64,000 nt of DNA from Cellulomonas terrae (GTDB lineage Bacteria; Actinomycetota; Actinomycetes; Actinomycetales; Cellulomonadaceae). The DNA lies in the NCBI RefSeq assembly GCF_007990265.1, contig NZ_BJWH01000002.1:1-64000 (forward strand), written 5' to 3'. The notes under the pieces were generated by a model. It had not been told where the DNA came from, did no database searches, and worked only from the letters and a program-made list of their open reading frames with translations. Below, one piece after another: positions 35,909 to 43,624 of the stretch. Position numbers and translations under genes: made by a program. How positions within the stretch are numbered: the stretch's first letter is position 1; each line of letters starts with the position of its first letter.

Positions 35909-37291
35909 GTGACCGACGCAGCCCCCTCCTCGTCCCTCTCCTCCGACGACCGGACGGTCGCGCTGCGCGCGCGCACCGCGGCCGCCTTCGGCGCCCTGCG
36001 CACCGACCTCGAGGCCCTCGTCCGCATCCCGAGCGTGTCCAACGCCGAGTTCGACCAGGCGCACGTCGCCGCCAGCGCGGACGCCGTCGTGGCGCTGCTG
36101 CGCGGTGCCGGTCTCGACGACGTCCAGGTCCTGTCGGTGCCGTCGGGCGCCCCTGCGGTCGTCGGTCGTCGGCCCGCTCCGGAGGGCGCACCGACGGTGC
36201 TCCTGTACGCGCACCACGACGTGCAGCCGCCCGGGGAGGACGCCGACTGGGACAGCCCGCCCTTCGAGCCGACCGAGCGTGGCGGACGCCTCTACGGGCG
36301 TGGCGCCGCGGACGACAAGGCGGGCGTGATCGCGCACGTGGGCGCGCTGCGCGTGCTCGGCGACGAGCTGGGCGTGGGCGTGACGGTGTTCATCGAGGGC
36401 GAGGAGGAGATCGGGTCGCCGACGTTCACGCAGTTCCTGCACACCTACCAGGACCTGCTGCGCGCCGACGTCATCGTCGTCGCCGACTCCTCCAACTGGG
36501 CGATCGGGGTCCCGGGACTGACCACCTCCCTGCGCGGGCTCGTGGACTGCGTGGTCGAGGTGGCCGTGCTGGAGCACGCCGTGCACTCGGGCATGTTCGG
36601 CGGTGCGATCCTCGACGCGCCCACCCTGCTGGCGCGCCTCATCACCTCGCTGCACGACGACGAGGGCGACGTCGCCGTCGCCGGCCTGGTCCAGGCGCCG
36701 GACCCCACCGTCGACTACGACGAGGCGACGTTCCGCGCCGACGCCAGCGTGCTCGACCGGGTCCGGCTCGCGGGCACCGGACCGATCACGGCCCGGCTGT
36801 GGACGCGCCCGGCGATCGGCGTCATCGGGTTCGACGCCCCGCGCGTCGCGAGCGCGTCGAACACGATCACCCCGCGCGCGTCGGCCAAGCTCTCCGTCCG
36901 GCTCGCACCCGGTCAGGACCCGGACGCCGCGATGGACGCGCTGCGGACGCACCTGCTCGCCCACGCGCCGTTCGGCGCCCACGTCACCGTGACGGACGGC
37001 GAGAAGGGCAAGCCGTTCCGGGCGCCGACCGACTCGACGGCGATGCAGGCGGCTCGGTGGGCGTTCGCGCAGTCGTGGGGGACCGATCCGGTGGACATCG
37101 GCGTCGGCGGGTCGATCCCGTTCATCGCCGACCTGCTGGAGGTCTACCCGGACGCAGCGATCCTGGTCACCGGCGTGGAGGACCCCGACGGACGGGCGCA
37201 CGGCGCCAACGAGTCTGTGCACCTGGGCGAGCTGGAGAAGGTCGTCCTCGCCGAGGCGCTGCTGCTCGAGCGCCTGGCGTCGGGCAGCTAG
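35909..37291 (+). CDS. M20 family dipeptidase
   Basis: A 460-residue metallopeptidase of the M20/ArgE/DapE superfamily, likely a dipeptidase. Metal ligands and catalytic residues are seen in LLYAHHDVQPPG (His, Asp), GRGAADDKAGV (bridging Asp), FIEGEEEIGSP (catalytic Glu pair) and the C-terminal HGANESVHLGEL (His). The lid dimerisation domain lies between. GTG 35909 is supported by TAGCGT 8 bases upstream. Its stop overlaps by a few bases a minus-strand open frame that reads towards it. Confidence 0.93.
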   Translation: MTDAAPSSSLSSDDRTVALRARTAAAFGALRTDLEALVRIPSVSNAEFDQAHVAASADAVVALLRGAGLDDVQVLSVPSGAPAVVGRRPAPEGAPTVLLYAHHDVQPPGEDADWDSPPFEPTERGGRLYGRGAADDKAGVIAHVGALRVLGDELGVGVTVFIEGEEEIGSPTFTQFLHTYQDLLRADVIVVADSSNWAIGVPGLTTSLRGLVDCVVEVAVLEHAVHSGMFGGAILDAPTLLARLITSLHDDEGDVAVAGLVQAPDPTVDYDEATFRADASVLDRVRLAGTGPITARLWTRPAIGVIGFDAPRVASASNTITPRASAKLSVRLAPGQDPDAAMDALRTHLLAHAPFGAHVTVTDGEKGKPFRAPTDSTAMQAARWAFAQSWGTDPVDIGVGGSIPFIADLLEVYPDAAILVTGVEDPDGRAHGANESVHLGELEKVVLAEALLLERLASGS

Positions 37292-37455
37292 AGGTCGGTC
37301 GCGAGCTCCCGCGCCCCGGCCAGCGCCGCAGCACCCGCCACCCGGTCGTCGACGGCCAGCGGGAGCGCCTCGAGCCGGTCGAGCGTGGCCCGGGCGGCGG
37401 CGTCGTCCAGACGCACCTGCAGCTCGGCGAGGAGGGCGAGAGCCGCGAGCCGCAC
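37288..37455 (-). CDS. Possible 55-residue protein or gene remnant downstream of thioesterase
   Basis: A minus-strand frame from GTG 37455 to TAG 37288 with near-uniform G/C third positions and normal helical composition (LLAELQVRLDDAAARATLDR). The open frame actually extends back to the thioesterase stop at 37528 in the same frame, but no ATG and no ribosome site are present. It looks coding, yet the start is unclear; it could be a short gene coupled to the thioesterase or the tail of a decayed one. Confidence 0.35.
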   Translation of the reverse strand: MRLAALALLAELQVRLDDAAARATLDRLEALPLAVDDRVAGAAALAGARELATDL

Positions 37456-37527
37456 GGTCAGCGGCGTGGAGTCGTCCGCGCGGCGTTCCGCGCCGGGCGC
37501 GGGCCATGACCCCGTCCGACCAGCGCG

Positions 37528-38070
37528 TCAGACGGCGGGTTGGTCCCGGTGCGCGACGCCGACGGCCTCGGCCCACGCCCGCACGTCGGCCGGAAGCTCG
37601 GGTGACGGCCCGTCGTGCGTCCCCAGCAGGTCGATGACGGCCGGGGCCGGGACGCGGGAGCCGTCACGGGAGAGGAACCTGCCGGCGATCACGCCGCGGG
37701 CGACGTGCTCACCGCTGCGCGTGAAGGTCTGCTCGAGGTACGCGCAGCGCGGGTCCCAGCCGAGCAGCCGCGTGGTGATCTCGAACCGCTGGCCGAGGGT
37801 CAGCGACCGGCGGTAGGACATCGTCGACGAGGCGACGACCGGATACCAGCCCCGCTCGTTCAGCAGGGAGAACGCGCCGAGGTCGGCGAGGTAGTTGCTC
37901 CGCGCGACGTCCATCATCTGCAGGTACACGCCGTTGTTCACGTGCCGGTAGAAGTCGAGGTCGCCGAGGCGGACCCGCATCCGGGTGACCGACGGGTCGA
38001 GCACACCCCGGCCAGGCACGGCGCGACGGGGGCGGGTCGTGGCCAGCGCGAGCTGGATCATCCGGGTCAT
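37528..38070 (-). CDS. Acyl-CoA thioesterase (hotdog fold, 4HBT-like)
   Basis: A 180-residue hotdog-fold protein. The motif RVRLGDLDFYRHVNNGVYLQMMD near residues 32-54, with Asp and the His-Val-Asn-Asn tract, matches the YbgC/FadM-like thioesterase group that hydrolyses acyl-CoAs. The substrate is unknown. ATG 38070 lies 7 bases from TAACAT. It is last or near last in the nadA-led gene run, 10 bases after the monooxygenase-domain gene. Confidence 0.85.
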   Translation of the reverse strand: MTRMIQLALATTRPRRAVPGRGVLDPSVTRMRVRLGDLDFYRHVNNGVYLQMMDVARSNYLADLGAFSLLNERGWYPVVASSTMSYRRSLTLGQRFEITTRLLGWDPRCAYLEQTFTRSGEHVARGVIAGRFLSRDGSRVPAPAVIDLLGTHDGPSPELPADVRAWAEAVGVAHRDQPAV

Positions 38071-38077
38071 TCCGGCG

Positions 38078-38083
38078 ATGTTA
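38078..38083 (-). promoter_or_regulatory. -10-like box TAACAT, thioesterase
   Basis: TAACAT, 7-base gap to ATG 38070; overlaps the stop of the upstream gene. Confidence 0.4.
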
Positions 38084-38410
38084 CTCGCGAGTAGGTTCGA
38101 CCGGAACCGGTACGAAGTGCTCGACGAGGGGGAACGGCTCGTAGAACCGGTGCAGGAGGTCCCGCCAGCGCACGTACTGCGGTGACGTGCGGAACCCCAC
38201 CTCGTGCGCCTCGACCGAGTCCCACCCGATCAGCAGCAGGTACGTCCCCGGCTGCTCGACGCCGCGCGAGACGCGGATGCCGCGGAAGCCCGGGATGCTC
38301 GACACGAGAGGCACCGCCTCGGTCATCGCCGCCTCGAACGCGTCCTGCTCACCCGCGCGCACCGGCAGGAGGGCGTGCTCGAGCACGGGGGCGTCGAGCG
38401 GACCGCTCAT
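38081..38410 (-). CDS. Antibiotic biosynthesis monooxygenase (ABM) domain protein
   Basis: A 109-residue single ABM-type dimeric alpha/beta barrel domain. Family pattern is visible: VRAGEQDAFEAAMTEAVPL, then IPGFRGIRVSRGVEQPGTYLLLIGWDS and EAHEVGFRTSPQYVRWRDLL. Members are small cofactor-free oxygenases, haem-degrading enzymes or proteins of unknown role; no haem ligand can be picked out with confidence. Start ATG 38410 overlaps the DJ-1/PfpI stop by 4 bases (ATGA), so both are translated from one message. Confidence 0.82.
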   Translation of the reverse strand: MSGPLDAPVLEHALLPVRAGEQDAFEAAMTEAVPLVSSIPGFRGIRVSRGVEQPGTYLLLIGWDSVEAHEVGFRTSPQYVRWRDLLHRFYEPFPLVEHFVPVPVEPTRE

Positions 38411-39006
38411 ACGGGCGGCTCGGGGTCGTACTGGATGCCCCTGCGGACCCCGCGGGCCGCGTCCACCGACTCCAGCCGGGCCACGAGGTGCAGCGCCATG
38501 TCGATCCCCGCGGACACCCCGGACGACGTGACGATGTCGCCGTCGTCGACGAACCGCGCCTCCGTGTCCGCCAGGACGCTCGGCTCCAGCACGGCCAGCT
38601 CGTCGAAAGCCTGCCAGTGGGTGGTCGCCGGGCGCCCGGAGAGCAGCCCCGCGGCCGCGAAGACGAGCGCGCCCGTGCAGACGCTGGTCATCAGCGGGGT
38701 CGTGGCGCGCAGCGTGCGCACCCACTCGAGGTGGGCCGGGTCGCGCAGCAGCGCGCGTGTGCCGAAGCCCCCCGGGTAGACCAGGACGTGCAGCGGGCCG
38801 ACCTCGTCGGCGCTCGTGTCGGGGACGAGGCGGAGCCCCTTGGCGCACCGGATCCCGTTGCCGTCGAGCGAGAACGTCACGACCTCGGGACGCAGCTCCG
38901 AGTGCCGGGACCAGGCCGCGAGGACCTCGTAGGGGCCGACGACGTCGAGCTCCTCGGCGTCGTCGAAGACGAAGATGCCCACCCGCAGGTGGTGCCCGGT
39001 CGACAT
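38407..39006 (-). CDS. DJ-1/PfpI family protein, isonitrile hydratase-like
   Basis: A 199-residue DJ-1/PfpI protein. The N-terminal strand VGIFVFDDAEELDVVGPYEVL holds the conserved Asp-Glu region, and the nucleophile elbow MTSVCTGALVFAAAG holds the reactive Cys. This, with TTHW after it, is the pattern of isonitrile hydratases and of the sensor half of GlxA-type AraC regulators; no DNA-binding domain follows here. It starts 2 bases after the nadA stop, so operon membership is likely. Catalytic activity is unproven. Confidence 0.87.
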   Translation of the reverse strand: MSTGHHLRVGIFVFDDAEELDVVGPYEVLAAWSRHSELRPEVVTFSLDGNGIRCAKGLRLVPDTSADEVGPLHVLVYPGGFGTRALLRDPAHLEWVRTLRATTPLMTSVCTGALVFAAAGLLSGRPATTHWQAFDELAVLEPSVLADTEARFVDDGDIVTSSGVSAGIDMALHLVARLESVDAARGVRRGIQYDPEPPV

Positions 39007-39008
39007 CC

Positions 39009-40199
39009 TCAGTACCCCGGCAGCGCGAGCATCTGGTCGAGCGCCACGCGCGCCCAGTTTGCGTCGTCGGCGTCCACGACGATCCGGTTCACCGGCCGCC
39101 CCGCGACCAGGGACTCCATCGCCCACACCAGGTGCGGCAGGTCGATGCGGTTCATGGTCGAGCAGAAGCACACCGTCGAGTCGAGGTAGTGGATGTTCTT
39201 GTCCGGGTGCGCGGCCGCGAGCCGGCGGACCAGGTTGAGCTCGGTGCCGACGGCCCAGGAGCTGCCCGGTGCGGCGGCGTCGAGCGCCTTGACGATGTAC
39301 TCCGTCGAGCCCACGAGGTCGGCCGCGAGGACCACCTCGTGCTGGCACTCCGGGTGCACGATGACGGTCACGTCGGGGACGGCCGCGCGGATGTCGGTGA
39401 CGTTGCGGACCGAGAACCGGCCGTGCACCGAGCAGTGGCCGCGCCACAGGATCATGCGCGCGTCCCGGAGCTGCGCGGTGGTCAGACCGCCGCCGGGCTT
39501 GCGCGGGTCGAACACCACGCAGTCGTCGAGCGACATGCCCAGCTGCTGGACGGCGGTGTTGCGACCGAGGTGCTGGTCCGGCATGAAGAGGACCTTGCCG
39601 GTGCCCCCGAGGCCGCCCACCTTGTCGAACGCCCACCGCAGCGCCACGTGCGCGTTGGACGAGGTGCAGATGGTGCCCCCGTGCCGGCCGGTGAACGCCT
39701 TGATCGACGCCGCGGAGTTCATGTACGTCACGGGCACGGTCGACTCCGCGACACCCGCGTCCACCAGCACGTCCCACGCGTCCTCGACCTGGTCGATCGC
39801 GGCCATGTCCGCCATGGAGCAGCCCGCGGCGAGGTCCGGCAGGATCACCTGCTGGTGGTCGGAGGTGAGGATGTCGGCGGACTCGGCCATGAAGTGCACG
39901 CCGCAGAACAGGATGAACTCGGCCTCGGGCCGTGCGGCCGCCTCCCGCGCGAGCTTGAAGGAGTCACCGGTGACGTCGGCGAACTCGATGACCTCGTCGC
40001 GCTGGTAGTGGTGTCCCAGGACGAACGCGCGGGACCCGAGGGCGGCACGGGCGGCCCGGGCGCGCTCCACGAGGTCAGGGTCGCTCGGTGCGGGCAGGCC
40101 GCCGACGCACTCGACGCCACGCTCGGAGGCCAGGTCGACACCGCGGCCCAGCAGCAGGAGGGCCGACGGGGCAGGCTCGGAGAAGGTGCTCGCGCTCAC
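39009..40199 (-). CDS. nadA: Quinolinate synthase
   Basis: 4Fe-4S enzyme that condenses iminoaspartate with dihydroxyacetone phosphate to quinolinate in NAD synthesis. The 396-residue protein shows the three cluster cysteines in FILFCGVHFMAESA, HPECQHEV and STVCFCSTMN, plus GHHYQRDEVIEFADVTGDS and LPDLAAGCSMADMA. GTG 40199 has AGGA seven bases upstream. No nadB or nadC follows; instead the DJ-1/PfpI, ABM and thioesterase genes do, an unusual set of partners. Divergent from glycerate kinase. Confidence 0.96.
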   Translation of the reverse strand: MSASTFSEPAPSALLLLGRGVDLASERGVECVGGLPAPSDPDLVERARAARAALGSRAFVLGHHYQRDEVIEFADVTGDSFKLAREAAARPEAEFILFCGVHFMAESADILTSDHQQVILPDLAAGCSMADMAAIDQVEDAWDVLVDAGVAESTVPVTYMNSAASIKAFTGRHGGTICTSSNAHVALRWAFDKVGGLGGTGKVLFMPDQHLGRNTAVQQLGMSLDDCVVFDPRKPGGGLTTAQLRDARMILWRGHCSVHGRFSVRNVTDIRAAVPDVTVIVHPECQHEVVLAADLVGSTEYIVKALDAAAPGSSWAVGTELNLVRRLAAAHPDKNIHYLDSTVCFCSTMNRIDLPHLVWAMESLVAGRPVNRIVVDADDANWARVALDQMLALPGY

Positions 40200-40262
40200 G
40201 CGGCGATCCTCGCACACGGGCGGCTGCACGATCTCGGCGTCAGACCGTGCCACGATGCGGCC

Positions 40263-41444
40263 GTGCGCGTGCTCATCGCCCCCGACAGCTTCGGCTCGAG
40301 CCTGACGGCCGCCGAGGCCGCCGAGACCATCGCCGGAGCCTGGCGGGCGACCGCACCGGACGACGAGGTGACCGCGCGACCGCTCTCGGACGGCGGCCCC
40401 GGCTTCGTCGCGACGCTGCAGTCGGCCCTCGGCGGTGAGCTCCTGCCCGTGACCGTCGCGTCGCCCGTCGGGACGCCCGTCCCTGCCGTGGTCCTCCTCG
40501 TGGGGACGACCGCGTTCGTCGAGTCGGCCCAGGCCGTCGGCCTCCCGCTCGTCCCGGAGGAGCTGCGCGATCCCACCCGCACCTCGAGCCGGGGCGTGGG
40601 GGAGCTGGTCGCCGCCGCACTCGGCACCGGTGCGCGCCGCATCGTCGTCGGTCTCGGGGGCTCGGCGACCAACGACGCCGGCGCGGGCGCCCTGGTGGGC
40701 CTGGCCCGCGCTCTCGGGCTGCCGGGACCGGCGGACGTCCTCGGTGCCGGCGGCGGGGCGCTCGGCGACGTGACCCCCGACGACCTGGACGGGCTGCGGG
40801 CACTGCGTGACCGGCTGCGCGGCGTGGAGCTCGTCGTCGCGACCGACGTCGACGTCCCGTTGCTGGGCCTGCACGGCGCGAGCGCCGGGTTCGCCGCCCA
40901 GAAGGGAGCAACGCCTGAGCAGGCGCAGGACCTCGAGCGGGCGCTCGGACACTTCGCGCACGCCGCCACCGCGGCCCTCGGCGACGCGGTGCGGCCGGAC
41001 CTGCTCGCCGGCGCACGGGCGTCGTCGACGGCGTCCCGGCTCACGGCCGCACCCGGCGCGGGCGCGGCCGGGGGGCTCGGCTTCGGTCTCGCCCTGCTCG
41101 GGGCCCGGCTCGTGCCGGGCTCGGTGTTCGTGGCGGACGCCGTCGGGCTGGGGGACCTGATCGCCGACCACGACGTCGTCGTCACCGGCGAGGGCCGGTT
41201 CGACTGGCAGTCCCTGCACGGGAAGGTCGTCTCCGAAGTGGCGTCCCGCGCGCTCGCCCACGCGGTCCCGACCGTCGTCGTCGCGGGGGAGGTGCTGGTC
41301 GGTCGTCGCGAGCTGTCCGCCGCGGGGATCACGGCCGCCTACGCGGTGAGCGAGAGCCCCGAGCAGGTGGTCGCCGCGCTCGCCGCGCCCGCGCCGACCC
41401 TCGCCGCGCGCGTCACCCGCGTAGCGAGAACCTGGTCACGTTGA
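40263..41444 (+). CDS. Glycerate kinase (GckA/GlxK class)
   Basis: Phosphorylates glycerate with ATP, linking glyoxylate or serine breakdown to glycolysis. The 393-residue protein matches the class II-fold bacterial glycerate kinase family: APDSFGSSLTAAEAAETIAGAW at the N-terminus, LGGSATNDAGAG at the substrate site, and VVTGEGRFDWQSLHGKV towards the C-terminus. GTG 40263 is preceded by CACGAT and a 6-base gap. No neighbouring glyoxylate pathway gene is seen. Confidence 0.92.
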   Translation: MRVLIAPDSFGSSLTAAEAAETIAGAWRATAPDDEVTARPLSDGGPGFVATLQSALGGELLPVTVASPVGTPVPAVVLLVGTTAFVESAQAVGLPLVPEELRDPTRTSSRGVGELVAAALGTGARRIVVGLGGSATNDAGAGALVGLARALGLPGPADVLGAGGGALGDVTPDDLDGLRALRDRLRGVELVVATDVDVPLLGLHGASAGFAAQKGATPEQAQDLERALGHFAHAATAALGDAVRPDLLAGARASSTASRLTAAPGAGAAGGLGFGLALLGARLVPGSVFVADAVGLGDLIADHDVVVTGEGRFDWQSLHGKVVSEVASRALAHAVPTVVVAGEVLVGRRELSAAGITAAYAVSESPEQVVAALAAPAPTLAARVTRVARTWSR

Positions 41445-41482
41445 CCGGAGGTCCGGCGTCGGGGTCGTACCCTGGACGGGAA

Positions 41483-41514
41483 CAACCTCGCGTTCGGTGC
41501 TGTTGCCGAGGTTG
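41483..41514 (+). promoter_or_regulatory. Stem-loop in the erpA leader
   Basis: CAACCTCG (41483-41490) pairs with CGAGGTTG (41507-41514). A TACCCT box at 41469-41474 would start a leader of about 75 bases containing this hairpin, one of the few long leaders in the window. Confidence 0.35.
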
Positions 41515-41555
41515 ACGCACCAGATCTGCTGTCCAGCGAGCACCCAGGAGAGACC

Positions 41556-41918
41556 ATGAGCGAGACCACCGCGACGCAGAACGCGACCGAGACGCACGGC
41601 GTCCTCCTCACCGACTTCGCCGCCTCGAAGGTTCGCAGCCTGCTCGAGCAGGAGGGCCGCGACGACCTGCGTCTGCGCGTCGCCGTCCAGCCCGGTGGTT
41701 GCTCCGGCCTGATCTACCAGCTCTACTTCGACGAGCGGGTCCTCGACGGCGACGTCGTCAAGGACTACGACGGCGTCGAGGTCGTGGTGGACCGCATGAG
41801 CGTCCCGTACCTCGACGGCGCCACGATCGACTTCGCGGACTCGATCGAGAAGCAGGGCTTCACCATCGACAACCCCAACGCCGGCAGCGCCTGCGCGTGC
41901 GGTGGCTCGTTCAGCTGA
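41556..41918 (+). CDS. erpA: Iron-sulfur cluster insertion protein (A-type carrier)
   Basis: A 120-residue HesB/IscA/ErpA-type carrier that delivers Fe-S clusters to apoproteins. The three conserved cysteines are present: QPGGCSGL (Cys 49) and SACACGGSF (Cys 113 and 115). ATG 41556 has AGGAG five to six bases upstream. It is followed by a strong terminator and then by the convergent tusA and desulfurase-like genes, so Fe-S and sulfur functions cluster here. Likely clients in the window include LipA, NadA and the Rieske protein (inference). Confidence 0.93.
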   Translation: MSETTATQNATETHGVLLTDFAASKVRSLLEQEGRDDLRLRVAVQPGGCSGLIYQLYFDERVLDGDVVKDYDGVEVVVDRMSVPYLDGATIDFADSIEKQGFTIDNPNAGSACACGGSFS

Positions 41919-41930
41919 TCTGAGCCGACG

Positions 41931-41967
41931 ACGAAGGCCCGGCTCCCCACGGGGGCCGGGCCTTCGT
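41931..41967. terminator. Bidirectional terminator between erpA and tusA
   Basis: ACGAAGGCCCGG (41931-41942) pairs with CCGGGCCTTCGT (41956-41967). The right arm touches the tusA stop codon. Confidence 0.8.
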
Positions 41968-42188
41968 CATGCGTGCGTCCGCACGGTCAGCGCGTGCACG
42001 CCGTCCTGCTCGGTCGCGCCGACCATCTCGTGCCCGCGCATGCGCGCCCACGCGGGCACGTCGTGGACGGCGGCCGGATCGGTGGCCAGCACGGTGAGCT
42101 CGGTCCCGGGCGGGACGCCGGCGGCGGCCCGCGCCAGGCGGATCACGGGTGCCGGGCAGCGCAGCCCTCGCGCGTCGACGGTCGTCAC
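41967..42188 (-). CDS. TusA family sulfurtransferase
   Basis: A 73-residue TusA/SirA-like protein. The active motif RGLRCPAPVIRLARA carries the sulfur-accepting Cys (residue 11) in the CPxP turn. Classical TusA takes persulfide from a cysteine desulfurase. GTG 42188 overlaps the stop of the desulfurase-like gene (GTGA), so the two proteins are translated as a pair. Because that partner has lost key PLP residues, the sulfur source for this protein is open. Confidence 0.9.
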   Translation of the reverse strand: MTTVDARGLRCPAPVIRLARAAAGVPPGTELTVLATDPAAVHDVPAWARMRGHEMVGATEQDGVHALTVRTHA

Positions 42189-43378
42189 AGCCCGCCGACC
42201 CCCCACGCCTGCCGGACGTCGGCGACGATGCCGGGCAGCTCTTCCAGGAATCGGTCGACGTCCTGTGCTGTCGTGCCGCGGGGGAGCGCCAAGCGGATGT
42301 TCCCGTGGGTCAGCGCCCCCATCGCAGCAAGGACGTGGCTCGGCTCCAGCGCGCTCGACGTGCAGGCCGACCCCGAGCCGACGGCGAACCCGCGCTCGTC
42401 GAGCGCGGTCAGGAGGGCCTCTCCCTCGACGTACAGGCACGAGAAGGTCAGCACGTGGGGGAGCCGGTCGACGGGGTGACCGACCACGTCGACGTCCGGG
42501 ACGTCGGCCGAGACCCGCGTGCGGACGGTGTCGACGAGCCGGCGACGGGCGGCGTCGTCGGCGGACCTCGTCGCGACCGCCACCTGGAGCGCGACCGCCG
42601 CCGCCAGGGCAGCGGGCACGCTGACGCCGCCCGGGAACCACCGGTCCTCGTCCTCGGGCCAGTCGGGGGAGCGACGGACCCCGGACCGTGACACGAGGAC
42701 GCCGAGACCGCCGGGCCCGCCCCAGTCGCCGGCGTCCGCCGCGAGCAGGTCCCAGGCGTCGCCGACGTCCAGGTGCCCGAGGCTCGCGCCCGCGTCCACC
42801 AGCAGGGGGACACCCGCGGACCGTGCCGCGTCGTGCACCGAGGCGACGGGCTGCAGGGTGCCCACCTCGCCGTTGGCGTGCTGCAGCGCGGCGAGCGCCA
42901 CGCCCGGACGCGCGAGCGCGGCGGAGAACTCGTCGGGGTCGACCCGGCCGTCCCCGTCGACCCCGACGGTCTGGCGGTCACCCGCGAAGTCGGCCGCGTT
43001 GAGCACCGCCGCGCGCTCGACGGCACCGACGACGACCTGCGTCCCGACCCGGCGACGCCCCCGGACGACCGACCGGACGGCACCGTGCAGCGCCGCGGTG
43101 TGCGACGGGGCCAGGTCGACCTCCTGCGTCCGCGCGCCGACCGACGCGGCGATCGCCTCGCGCGCACCGTCGAGCAGCATCCGCGCCCGCCGGCCCTCGG
43201 CGTGCAGGCGCCGGGGGTCGGCCCAGCCCTGGTCGAGCGCCTCGAGGAACGCCGTCCGGGCCTCGGGCAGCAGCGGCGCCCGTCCGCCGGCGTCGAGAAC
43301 CACGCGACGGGCAGTGGCGTGCGTCACAGGGGGCGCCGCCGGGCTGTCGGTGGGATCGCGGTCGGACGGGCTGCTCAC
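42185..43378 (-). CDS. Cysteine desulfurase-like protein lacking the PLP lysine
   Basis: A 397-residue class V aminotransferase-fold protein aligned by eye to IscS/NifS. Retained: the Asp under the PLP ring (PLLVDAGASLGHLD, Asp 195), HANGEVGTLQPV, and the catalytic Cys loop GSGSACTSSALEPSHVL (Cys 339). Lost: the Schiff-base lysine, where IscS has S-G-H-K-I-Y-G-P and this protein has D-A-G-D-W-G-G-P (Asp 218), and the stacking His, where IscS has TEHKAVLD and this has VERAAVLN. So classical desulfurase chemistry is doubtful. GTG 43378 follows TACGGT with a 6-base gap. It overlaps tusA by 4 bases. Confidence 0.85.
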   Translation of the reverse strand: MSSPSDRDPTDSPAAPPVTHATARRVVLDAGGRAPLLPEARTAFLEALDQGWADPRRLHAEGRRARMLLDGAREAIAASVGARTQEVDLAPSHTAALHGAVRSVVRGRRRVGTQVVVGAVERAAVLNAADFAGDRQTVGVDGDGRVDPDEFSAALARPGVALAALQHANGEVGTLQPVASVHDAARSAGVPLLVDAGASLGHLDVGDAWDLLAADAGDWGGPGGLGVLVSRSGVRRSPDWPEDEDRWFPGGVSVPAALAAAVALQVAVATRSADDAARRRLVDTVRTRVSADVPDVDVVGHPVDRLPHVLTFSCLYVEGEALLTALDERGFAVGSGSACTSSALEPSHVLAAMGALTHGNIRLALPRGTTAQDVDRFLEELPGIVADVRQAWGVGGL

Positions 43379-43384
43379 GGGGGC

Positions 43385-43390
43385 ACCGTA
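43385..43390 (-). promoter_or_regulatory. -10-like box TACGGT, desulfurase-like gene
   Basis: TACGGT, 6-base gap to GTG 43378. Confidence 0.45.
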
Positions 43391-43477
43391 ACCCCGCAGA
43401 GCCGCGACCAGGCGCGGGACCACCGGGATCCGCCCCGGCGCGGTCGTCGGGTCTCGTGAAGGTGACGCGGTGTGATG

Positions 43478-43514
43478 GTGCTGACACGGTGTCGTCAACG
43501 GGTGTCGTCAGCAC
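43478..43514. promoter_or_regulatory. Repeat cluster upstream of ctaC
   Basis: GTGCTGAC (43478-43485) and GTCAGCAC (43507-43514) are inverted repeats, and GGTGTCGTCA occurs twice in direct orientation (43488-43497 and 43501-43510). The cluster ends 22 bases before a TAGGCT box at 43536-43541 and may be a regulator site for the oxidase genes. Confidence 0.4.
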
Positions 43515-43624
43515 GAAAGGATCTGGACGGCGCGCTAGGCTGCACAGGTCGAGGACGAAGGTCCCGCACGGTGCCCTTCTGCAATGCAGGGGTGTCGACG
43601 GGACGCGAGTGAGAGGTCCCCCCG

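Noticed and set aside
38078..38083. nadA operon split at the thioesterase by a strong internal promoter
   Set aside because: A TAACAT box exists, but the 10-base gene gap and same direction make read-through equally likely; only the box is recorded.
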